Source: Niallia sp. NCCP-28 | Lineage (GTDB): Bacteria > Bacillota > Bacilli > Bacillales > Cytobacillaceae | Length of the DNA: 64,000 nt | Direction of reading: 5' to 3' | Assembly: GCF_023168165.1 (NCBI RefSeq) | Contig: NZ_BQYJ01000001.1 | Coordinates: 930,001 to 994,000 of the forward strand | In this document: piece after piece, positions 57,205 through 64,000 of the stretch | How positions within the stretch are numbered: the stretch's first letter is position 1 | Layout: each line of letters starts with the position of its first letter | Notes under the pieces: generated by a model | What the model was told of the DNA's origin: nothing | The model's database searches: none | Seen by the model: the letters and a program-made list of their open reading frames with translations, nothing else | Program-made: the position numbers and the translations under genes

Positions 57205-57475
57205 ACAAAAAAAGTCCCTGCATCTATATGCAGGGACGCAAAATAAGCGCGGTACCACCCTAATTTGAGAAAAATATTTTTTCTCCACTCTAATAGATAA
57301 CGGCATATCCCGTTTACTGCTACTTTGCCTACTAAACAGTAGTAATTTCCCAGTAAAAGTTCAAGGAGGTAATTCACTCTTTTATTTATGCCATTTTTCA
57401 CCAACCAATGGCTCTCTGAAATAGTGATAAAAGAGCTACTCATTCCCATCATTACAATAACGATCAATATATAGT
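57205..57475 (-). promoter_or_regulatory. Tyrosine T-box riboswitch of tyrS
   Basis: The leader binds uncharged tRNA-Tyr to prevent termination. The T-box core AGGGTGGTACCGCG is at 57248-57261; its TGGT pairs with the ACCA end of tRNA-Tyr. The terminator GTCCCTGCAT...ATGCAGGGAC with seven T residues lies at 57210-57238. In stem I the AGTA bulge motif faces GAGTGAATTACC, giving a UAC tyrosine specifier codon at 57369-57371. Confidence 0.93.
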
Positions 57476-57483
57476 TGAATTAT

Positions 57484-57512
57484 TTTTATCATAAAAACAA
57501 GATGCCTGTCAA
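57484..57512 (-). promoter_or_regulatory. SigA promoter of tyrS
   Basis: On the minus strand TTGACA (57507-57512), 17 bases, ATAAAA (57484-57489). The start would fall just before T-box stem I near 57477. It is divergent from the penicillin-binding protein gene. Confidence 0.65.
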
Positions 57513-57589
57513 ATGCTTTCATGAAAAAAAAACGAATTGTACCCTTTCTTTATGCTATAATGTATGTGATTTTAGGAGGAATGATATGA

Positions 57590-60571
57590 ATGAATGATAG
57601 GTCGAAGTGGAGCAATTACTGGAATATATTCCGAAACTTCTTCGCTAATAAAAAAACGGTTAAAAAAGCCCGCTTAACGTATGAAGTAACATGGAATCTT
57701 ATCCTTCTTTTTATAATATGCCTTCTAATAGGCGGCGGGTTTGCGGCAGGTGTTGGAGCAGGATATTTCGCGTCATTAGTAAAAGAAGAACCAGTGCGTT
57801 CTTACAATACAATGAAAAAAGAGATTTATAACTATGAAGAAACATCTGAAGTCTATTTCGCCAACAACGTGTATTTAGGAAAATTGCCAACAGATTTGGA
57901 AAGAGAAGAAGTCAAACTAAAAGATGTTTCACCATATTTAATTGATGCTGTCGTATCAACAGAAGATCAATACTTTTACGAGCATAACGGCGTTGTTCCA
58001 AAATCTATTATGCGTGCTTTATTTCAAGAAGTTGCCAATACTTCTAGTCAATCAGGAGGAAGCACACTAACACAGCAGCTTATCAAAAACCAAATACTTA
58101 CAAATGAAGTATCTTTTGAAAGAAAGGCAAAAGAAATATTATTAGCGCTGAGACTAGAAAAATTCTTTGATAAAGAAGATATTTTAGAAGCATATTTAAA
58201 TGTTTCTACATTTGGAAGAAATTCATCTGGACGCAACATTGCTGGTGTACAAGCTGCCGCTAACGGTATCTTCGGTGTGGATGCAAAAAAATTAACACTG
58301 CCGCAAGCTGCATTTATTGCTGGTTTGCCCCAAAGTCCATTTGGCTACACTCCATTTACCCAAGGAGGGAAAGTAAAAGAAAATCTGGAACCTGGCATCT
58401 CAAGGATGAAAACTGTTTTATCTAGAATGTACAAAGAAAACAAAATCACAAAAAAAGAATATGAAACTGCTAGCAAATATGATATTACAAAAGACTTTAT
58501 TTCTGCTAAAGAAAGCCCCTCGGAAAAATATCCATGGCTGACATACGAATTAGAAAAAAGATCTACAGAAATTATCGCTGAAATGCTAGCAAAAAAAGAT
58601 GGCTATTCAAAAGAGGATCTAAAAAAAGACGATATACTGCTTGAACAGTATACAGCACTTGCTGATCGCCAAGTACATCAAAACGGATATGAAATTCATA
58701 GTACTATCGATAAAAAAATCTATGATAAAATGCAAAAAATCGCCAAAAACTTTTCTTTATATGGCCCTTCCAAAACAGAAACAGTAACAAATAATGAAAC
58801 TGGTAAAACAGAAACAGTAGCGGAGCCAGTTGAAACTGGAGCTATTTTAATTGAAAATAAAACCGGAAAAATCATTAGCTTTGTAGGTGGAAGAGACCAT
58901 GATAGAGAGGCTACAAACCACGCAACAAGTGCAAAGCGTTCTAATGGTTCGACAATGAAACCACTATTAGTGTACGCTCCTGCCATAGAGCTTAATACAT
59001 TATCGCCAGGAAGCATTTTGCCTGATTTGCCGCTGCGCCTAAATCCGGGAAGCAACAAAGCATGGCCGACAAACTATGATATGCAATACCACGGATTAGT
59101 AACAGCTAGATATGCCTTAACCAAATCATACAATGTTCCAGCAGTTAAAGCATATGTAGATATACTTCCTCAAAAACCTGCTAAATATTTAGAGAAGATG
59201 GGATTCACCTCTCTTAAAGAGGAAGATTATACAAACAGAGCAACTGCATTAGGAGCCTTGGAAACAGGAGTAACAGTCGAAGAAAACACAAATGCATACG
59301 GCACATTCGCAAATGATGGGGAATTTATTGATGCCTACATGATTGATAAGATTATCGACAAAAATGGAAAAGTAGTTTATCAGCATAAAGTAGAACCGGT
59401 GAAAGTATTTAGTCCCCAAACCTCCTATTTAACATTAGATATGATGAGGGATGTTATTAGTCAAGGTACGGCTACTGCTGTAAAAAACCGTTTGAAATTC
59501 CAATCTGATTGGGCTGGAAAAACAGGTACAGCACAAAACTTTACCGATTCTTGGTTTGTTGCAACAAATCCTAACGTTTCATTTGGCGTATGGACAGGCT
59601 ATGACACACCTAAGTCATTATATACAGGCGGCTTAAGCTACAGCATGCGCACAAACTATTTATGGGCTGATTTCATGAATGCAGTCTATGACATTAATCC
59701 AGATTTGGTTGACCCTTCCGAAAGCTTTAAAATGCCTGGAGGAATTGTTAGAAGGTCTATCTGCTCTGTATCCGGACTACTTCCTTCTGAAGGCTGTTCC
59801 AAAGCCGGTCTTGTTACAACAGACCTATTTAAATCAGGAACGGCACCAAATAAAACAGATGATAGTTTAATAGCTGGAAAAGTAGTGCAAATTGGGAATC
59901 AGCGCTATGCAGCTCTAGATTCCACACCAAGTGAATTTACAGAATCAGGATTAATGTTAAACCCAGATTATCTAAAAAAACTGTTTGGAGTAAATGTCTC
60001 TGATTCATCTTCACTCGTACAAAATAACCCTAATTGGAGCAAATTAGCTACAGCTTCAAAGAAAATGTACGATAATGGAAAAACGCCTTCCGCTATCACT
60101 CTAATCAACAGCGGAAAAGGAATAGCTTGGTCCAGACATGCTGAAAATGATGTAATAGGCTATAGAATCTATAAAGATGGAAAAAAAGTAGGCAGTAAAA
60201 AAGCTGGAGAAAAACTTTATTTTAATAGCGGCTCTGGATCTTATACAGTAAAAGCTGTTGACATTGCCGGCAGAGAGTCCTCTTCTTCCAATGCAATAAA
60301 GATTGGAGAAACAAAAAACAAAAAAGAGACTAAAGAAGATAACAACAAGGATAAAAATAAAAAAGAGGCAGACAAAACAAATAGTCCAGAAAACAAAAAA
60401 GAGACAAATCCAGCTGACAATAACAACAGTCAAGATAAAGATAAAAATAAAAAAACAGAAGAAACACAAACTAACAAAACAAATAATCAACAAGAGAATA
60501 GTCCAGAAGACAAAGAGGAAACAGCCAAGCAAAATGAACAGCAAAAAGAAAATAACAGCAATAATGAATAG
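57590..60571 (+). CDS. Class A penicillin-binding protein with C-terminal FN3-like domain and charged tail
   Basis: Bifunctional peptidoglycan synthase. The 993 residues have a membrane anchor at about 35-60. The GT51 glycosyltransferase (about 85-270) shows EDQYFYEHNGV with catalytic Glu125 and GGSTLTQQLIKN. The transpeptidase (about 410-700) has the nucleophile Ser454 and Lys457 in NGSTMKP, SYNVPA, and KTGTAQ at Lys644. A fibronectin-III-like segment follows at about 850-905. The last 90 residues are a low-complexity Lys/Asn/Glu/Gln tail. AGGAGGA precedes the ATG. It replaces the acs/acu genes of B. subtilis here. Nearest relative could be PBP1 or the PBP2c/2d group; not decided. Confidence 0.92.
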   Translation: MNDRSKWSNYWNIFRNFFANKKTVKKARLTYEVTWNLILLFIICLLIGGGFAAGVGAGYFASLVKEEPVRSYNTMKKEIYNYEETSEVYFANNVYLGKLPTDLEREEVKLKDVSPYLIDAVVSTEDQYFYEHNGVVPKSIMRALFQEVANTSSQSGGSTLTQQLIKNQILTNEVSFERKAKEILLALRLEKFFDKEDILEAYLNVSTFGRNSSGRNIAGVQAAANGIFGVDAKKLTLPQAAFIAGLPQSPFGYTPFTQGGKVKENLEPGISRMKTVLSRMYKENKITKKEYETASKYDITKDFISAKESPSEKYPWLTYELEKRSTEIIAEMLAKKDGYSKEDLKKDDILLEQYTALADRQVHQNGYEIHSTIDKKIYDKMQKIAKNFSLYGPSKTETVTNNETGKTETVAEPVETGAILIENKTGKIISFVGGRDHDREATNHATSAKRSNGSTMKPLLVYAPAIELNTLSPGSILPDLPLRLNPGSNKAWPTNYDMQYHGLVTARYALTKSYNVPAVKAYVDILPQKPAKYLEKMGFTSLKEEDYTNRATALGALETGVTVEENTNAYGTFANDGEFIDAYMIDKIIDKNGKVVYQHKVEPVKVFSPQTSYLTLDMMRDVISQGTATAVKNRLKFQSDWAGKTGTAQNFTDSWFVATNPNVSFGVWTGYDTPKSLYTGGLSYSMRTNYLWADFMNAVYDINPDLVDPSESFKMPGGIVRRSICSVSGLLPSEGCSKAGLVTTDLFKSGTAPNKTDDSLIAGKVVQIGNQRYAALDSTPSEFTESGLMLNPDYLKKLFGVNVSDSSSLVQNNPNWSKLATASKKMYDNGKTPSAITLINSGKGIAWSRHAENDVIGYRIYKDGKKVGSKKAGEKLYFNSGSGSYTVKAVDIAGRESSSSNAIKIGETKNKKETKEDNNKDKNKKEADKTNSPENKKETNPADNNNSQDKDKNKKTEETQTNKTNNQQENSPEDKEETAKQNEQQKENNSNNE

Positions 60572-60670
60572 AGAAAAAAATTCATTTAGAAAATAATAGT
60601 TGACTTTATATGCATAGGATTGATATTCCTTCTGGGCAGAACCCACAATCCATGTAGCATACATGATAAA

Positions 60671-60714
60671 AGTAAAAGAGAGGGCTCCTCAATAATGGAA
60701 TCCTCTCTTTTACT
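60671..60714. terminator. Terminator between the PBP gene and the SpoIID-like gene
   Basis: GTAAAAGAGAGG and CCTCTCTTTTAC form a 12-bp stem between two convergent genes, with T-rich ends in both directions. Confidence 0.8.
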
Positions 60715-60726
60715 TTGGCTTTATTA

Positions 60727-62628
60727 TCAGCTTTTAGTGATATATTTACTTTTAACATATCCAGTGCTTTTTCCAGCTTTTATTTTGTACCAAGATCCGT
60801 GTTTAGACACTATGACAACAGATTGTTTCTTTTTTAATTTTGTTTTAATTTTGGAATTAGTAGTTGGTTTTTCTCTTATATGGAGAATAGTTGCATTTAC
60901 TTTGCCATTTTGTACAGGAACTGTTTTTTTTATTGCAATCTTGTTTGTAAAATTGCGTTTTATTCCATCAGCATTTGCTGCGCTAATTTCCGCCTTATAT
61001 ATTCCATTGTTAATTTTTGCAATATTCCACTCAAATGCTATATTTCCTGCTTTTACTATATTATTGTCGCTCAATGTAGCAATCGTTTTCCCTTTTGAAT
61101 CTTTTATTTTGATTACTATTTTTCCGGGCTTATTTGTTTTCAGCGACAAATTCATTTTATTTTTTTTATAATCCGGGTTTGTTTTAAACCCAGTAATGAC
61201 TGGTGCTACTTTATCTTGCACTGTTTTTTTTGTTTCTGTAGATGATTTTGACTGTACACCTGTTTTTGGCTTTTGTTCCGAAGCAGCTGCGCCACTATAT
61301 GCTTTTATAAGTGTAGATTTGGGATAATAAAACCCTAAAATTTGCTGATAAGAGTGTCCTGCTTCCGCCCGATTTCTGGCTCCGTATTGACTTAAACCAA
61401 CAGCATGTCCATAGCCTTTTCCATTAATTTTGATAAAACCTGCTTTATTCTCCGAAGCATCCACTAAATAGCTGCGCATACTCTCAATTCCTACAAGTGC
61501 ACGTATTTTTGAAGCAGCTACATTTTTTAATTCTAACGTATTTTTTTCTACGACCGTTTTATTATTCACTATTTCTTTTTTTAGATACACAATAGTGGCA
61601 GAGCCTTCCAATACCCTTCCACCTGCCGTTTTATTCGATAAATTGAGCTGCAGCACTGGGATATTCATTATTTTCATATCCTCTATTTTTTTAGAATAAC
61701 CTTGTTTCTGCATCCAGTCTTTTATATTTTTTACTACTTGAAGACTTGCATCCTTCTCTACAACAGAATTCCACCATTTTTCCCCTGTAGATAAATCCAA
61801 CCCAGGATCAAGCTGTTGCTGGCTGAGTTCTATACTCCAAGGAAATTTTGTTTTATTAGTAGGATTATAATCATATATGTCATCTTGAACAGCAAAATAG
61901 GGCAATGCATATCCACCCCATACACTTGAATTTAATTCTGTTTTCCCGCCATTACTGGAAGAAAAAACTGTATCTATTAGTTTATCATTATATTTTAATA
62001 TCATTCCTTCTGTTTGCCGAATAGCCTCATCACTTCTTGAATGAAGGGCATAAGCGCCTCCATACACTTGATTAGAAATAGTATCAACAAACTCCTTATC
62101 ATCTTTATGCTTTAACGCATATGTTCTCGCTGCAACAGTTTGCGCTTTTAATGCTTCCAATGGCCATAATGCAGGCATTTCTTGTGGCACTACACCTCTT
62201 AAATATGTTTCTATATCAATTTCATTAATAGGTCGAATATATACAGCATTATTTGCTGTACTTTTTTCCATTACAAATTGAAAAGATCCATAATAGCTTC
62301 GTCCATTCAATGATAATGTATTAGAAGCTTGTTTCGGCTCAAGGGTTAATACATTGCTTTTCATTAAAACTGTCCTGCTCACATTTTCAATAAGCTGCAA
62401 TGAATCATTTTTTACTTCCACAGCTAAAGTCATGCCATCATTAATGATTTTTCCATTCGATAATTTATATTCACCTATAGTTTTTAATGTAATGGATGTT
62501 GTATTCCCTATATAATTTACCAGTTTCACCTTTAAAATAGGATTGCTGTTTGCTTTAGGATAGATTGGAGTAATTAAAGTGGACGTCATTGTTATTGCAA
62601 TTAAAAAGAGGAAAAAGAATTTTTTCAT
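60727..62628 (-). CDS. SpoIID/LytB domain protein with C-terminal SH3 domain
   Basis: Probable secreted cell-wall protein related to SpoIID (a spore-cortex lytic transglycosylase) and the amidase enhancer LytB. The 633 residues start with a signal peptide (about 1-26, cut near PKANS). The SpoIID domain covers about 130-440: IETYLRGVVPQEMP, LKAQTVAARTYAL, GGKTELNSSVWGG and NGKGYGHAVGLSQYGARN. A Ser/Thr/Lys linker leads to an Ig-like segment at about 490-565 and a bacterial SH3 domain at about 570-633 (ATILHIREKPTTNS ... WYKIKAGKSTGYVKSKYI). TAGGAG precedes the ATG. Whether it acts in sporulation or vegetative wall turnover is not shown. Confidence 0.87.
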   Translation of the reverse strand: MKKFFFLFLIAITMTSTLITPIYPKANSNPILKVKLVNYIGNTTSITLKTIGEYKLSNGKIINDGMTLAVEVKNDSLQLIENVSRTVLMKSNVLTLEPKQASNTLSLNGRSYYGSFQFVMEKSTANNAVYIRPINEIDIETYLRGVVPQEMPALWPLEALKAQTVAARTYALKHKDDKEFVDTISNQVYGGAYALHSRSDEAIRQTEGMILKYNDKLIDTVFSSSNGGKTELNSSVWGGYALPYFAVQDDIYDYNPTNKTKFPWSIELSQQQLDPGLDLSTGEKWWNSVVEKDASLQVVKNIKDWMQKQGYSKKIEDMKIMNIPVLQLNLSNKTAGGRVLEGSATIVYLKKEIVNNKTVVEKNTLELKNVAASKIRALVGIESMRSYLVDASENKAGFIKINGKGYGHAVGLSQYGARNRAEAGHSYQQILGFYYPKSTLIKAYSGAAASEQKPKTGVQSKSSTETKKTVQDKVAPVITGFKTNPDYKKNKMNLSLKTNKPGKIVIKIKDSKGKTIATLSDNNIVKAGNIAFEWNIAKINNGIYKAEISAANADGIKRNFTNKIAIKKTVPVQNGKVNATILHIREKPTTNSKIKTKLKKKQSVVIVSKHGSWYKIKAGKSTGYVKSKYITKS

Positions 62629-62802
62629 CAGTCAACTCCTAAATTAGTAGTTTAATTGAAAACAATCACTTTTACTTTTTTCTCTACTAATCATATGGGA
62701 ATAAAAAAAGAAAATCTATAAGCAAATTCTGGTGCAATCTTGTTTATAAATTACCCTAAACTTTAATCAGTGGAGGGCAAAAGCGTGTTAATAACAAATA
62801 AA
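62629..62802. other. Short non-coding spacer upstream of the SpoIID-like gene
   Basis: No gene; must carry the promoter of the SpoIID-like gene. No clear -35/-10 pair found. Confidence 0.4.
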
Positions 62803-62848
62803 TAAAACCACAGAAAAAATGGTCAATATAAAACCATCCTTTCTGTGG
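62803..62848 (-). terminator. Terminator after ccpA
   Basis: CCACAGAAAGGATGGTTT...GACCATTTTTTCTGTGG on the minus strand, a two-part stem followed by TTTTATTT, about 35 bases past the ccpA stop. Confidence 0.85.
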
Positions 62849-62882
62849 CGAAATGAGCTAATTACTTTATTTCAGCATTGCC

Positions 62883-63887
62883 TTATGCCTTTTTAGTAGA
62901 TGAACGTTCTTCAATTCTATGAGGCAGAACTACAATATGATCTTCTACTGTCTCTTTATTCATATACTTTGTTAAAAGTCGCATAGCAACTGCGCCTATA
63001 TCATATAGCGGCTGAACAATTGTGGTCAACTGTGGTCTAACCATAAGAGTAAGCTTTGTATTATCGGAGCTAATTATTTCAAAATCATCCGGCACGCTAT
63101 AGCCTTTGTCTTCTGCACCATGAATAACGCCAATTGCCATTTCATCTGATCCTACATAAATAGCAGTTGGTTTATCAGCTTGTTCCATCAGCTTATCAAA
63201 TGATTCTATTCCTGATTCATAAGTATAATCGCCTTCAACAACTAAATTTTCATTAAAAGGAATATTAGCAGCTTCTAAAGCCTTTTTATATCCAATAAGC
63301 TTTTCTTTGCTATTGATCGGTTCATCCATAGAACCTAAAACAAGCGCAATAACTTTATGCCCTTTTTCGATAAAAGAAGTTACTGCATCAAATGTCGCTT
63401 GTGCATAGTCAATATTTACAGAGGCAATTTTTTGGCTTTCTTCTATACTTGCTGCAAGAACAATTGGCACTGGAGATTTTTCAAATTCTTGCACATGCTC
63501 TTCTGTAATATTTCCACCCATAAATACAATACCGTCCACTTGCTTGCCAAGCATCGTATTTAACAGATGGAGCTCTTTATCTTTATTCTGATCCGAGTTG
63601 CTTAATATAATATTGTATTTATACATTGTTGCAATATCTTCAATTCCTCTTGCCAGTTCAGCATAAAAGGTGCTGGAGATATCGGGAATAACAACTCCAA
63701 CTGTTGTTGTTTTTTTGCTTGCCAACCCACGCGCAACTGCATTCGGGCGATACCCTAATCGATCGATTACTTCTAGCACCTTTTTCCTTGTTGCTGGTTT
63801 TACATTCGGATTTCCATTTACTACTCTTGATACGGTTGCCATTGATACACTTGCTTCTCTAGCAACATCATATATCGTTATATTCAT
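62883..63887 (-). CDS. ccpA: Catabolite control protein A
   Basis: LacI-family master regulator of carbon catabolite control; with HPr-Ser46-P it binds cre sites. The 334 residues match B. subtilis CcpA. The N-terminal helix-turn-helix is [22 protein letters not shown], seen at residues 4-25, followed by the hinge helix [12 protein letters not shown]. The periplasmic-binding-protein core carries [19 protein letters not shown] and [24 protein letters not shown] precedes the ATG. It likely governs several genes in this window such as citZ and ackA. Own terminator; upstream region runs to the window edge. Confidence 0.97.
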   Translation of the reverse strand: MNITIYDVAREASVSMATVSRVVNGNPNVKPATRKKVLEVIDRLGYRPNAVARGLASKKTTTVGVVIPDISSTFYAELARGIEDIATMYKYNIILSNSDQNKDKELHLLNTMLGKQVDGIVFMGGNITEEHVQEFEKSPVPIVLAASIEESQKIASVNIDYAQATFDAVTSFIEKGHKVIALVLGSMDEPINSKEKLIGYKKALEAANIPFNENLVVEGDYTYESGIESFDKLMEQADKPTAIYVGSDEMAIGVIHGAEDKGYSVPDDFEIISSDNTKLTLMVRPQLTTIVQPLYDIGAVAMRLLTKYMNKETVEDHIVVLPHRIEERSSTKKA

Positions 63888-64000
63888 AATACTAAAACAC
63901 TCCTTTTATATGTCCACTCATTATCTTTTTTCTTCATTGCAAGCAGCTAAAAAACACAAAAATTTTATCCGTATATAGCTAATCTTGTCTAATTATGTAT
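63888..64000. other. ccpA upstream region, cut by the window edge
   Basis: The last 113 bases hold the ccpA ribosome site and probably its promoter. No further gene begins here. Confidence 0.4.

Noticed and set aside
57186-57467. 93-codon open frame upstream of tyrS
   Set aside because: It lies entirely within the T-box leader; the RNA motifs explain the sequence.
60101-60664. 187-codon open frame on the minus strand opposite the PBP tail
   Set aside because: It is the antisense shadow of the Lys/Asn/Glu-rich tail, giving an artificial Phe/Ile-rich protein with no ribosome site.

Overview
The window comes from the chromosome of a low-GC, spore-forming Firmicute of the family Bacillaceae. 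The gene order from the ccpA end to the phoPR end matches the conserved Bacillus block: ccpA, tyrS, rpsD, dgcP/ytrP, ytsP, refZ, hisJ, ezrA, nifZ, thiI, sspA, ytcI, ytcJ, sppA, yteJ, ytfI, ytfJ, tpx, ytxK, ackA, argGH, nrnA, ytrHI, dnaE, accDA, pfkA, pyk, fxsA, ytvI, ytwI, citZ, icd, mdh, phoP, phoR. Sporulation genes and putative SigE, SigG and SigH promoters confirm a spore former. Two differences point away from the B. subtilis group. There is no malic enzyme gene between accD and dnaE, and the acs/acu/mot genes expected between tyrS and ccpA are replaced by a class A penicillin-binding protein and a SpoIID/LytB-SH3 exoprotein. The genus cannot be fixed from this sequence alone.

Layout. 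1-6.2 kb: phosphate two-component system phoP-phoR (phoR cut by the window edge) and the TCA operon citZ-icd-mdh. 6.9-9.3 kb: membrane proteins YtwI, YtvI, FxsA. 9.6-15.9 kb: glycolytic pfkA-pyk, fatty-acid accD-accA and a FadR-like GntR regulator. 16.1-23.3 kb: dnaE, the sporulation pair ytrHI, nrnA and ytoI. 23.7-29.1 kb: a small membrane protein, an M24 dipeptidase, a 45-residue protein, a UspA protein and argG-argH. 29.6-39.3 kb: HelD-type helicase, EcsC protein, ackA, ytxK, tpx, ytfI-ytfJ, sppA-yteJ. 39.6-49.3 kb: RarD transporter, amidohydrolase, acyl-CoA synthetase, a small acid-soluble spore protein, nifZ-thiI, ezrA. 49.7-54.3 kb: hisJ, refZ, the GAF protein YtsP, an insertion-sequence remnant, diguanylate cyclase dgcP. 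54.7-63.9 kb: rpsD, tyrS behind a T-box leader, the penicillin-binding protein, the SpoIID-like protein and ccpA.

Most genes are housekeeping. The most unusual signal is in the intergenic DNA. Two related elements, one a 159-bp non-coding element beside uspA/argH and one an IS1182-type transposase remnant after ytsP, share the terminal sequence TGTwGACAAAC. Each is flanked by a direct repeat (27 and 24 bp) that is the whole stem-loop of an intrinsic terminator. They appear to insert at terminator hairpins and duplicate them. Two further MITE-like elements, at 15.1 and 42.5 kb, share their GC-rich core with the leader of the IS1182 remnant, and another dispersed repeat of about 58 bp occurs at 42.7 and 55.7 kb.

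Regulatory sites read directly include the tyrosine T-box, two ARG boxes before argG, a strong SigA promoter and long leader before rpsD, a TGGTCAGACCA palindrome upstream of the FadR-like regulator, candidate sporulation promoters, and many intrinsic terminators. No rRNA, tRNA, CRISPR array or prophage was seen.
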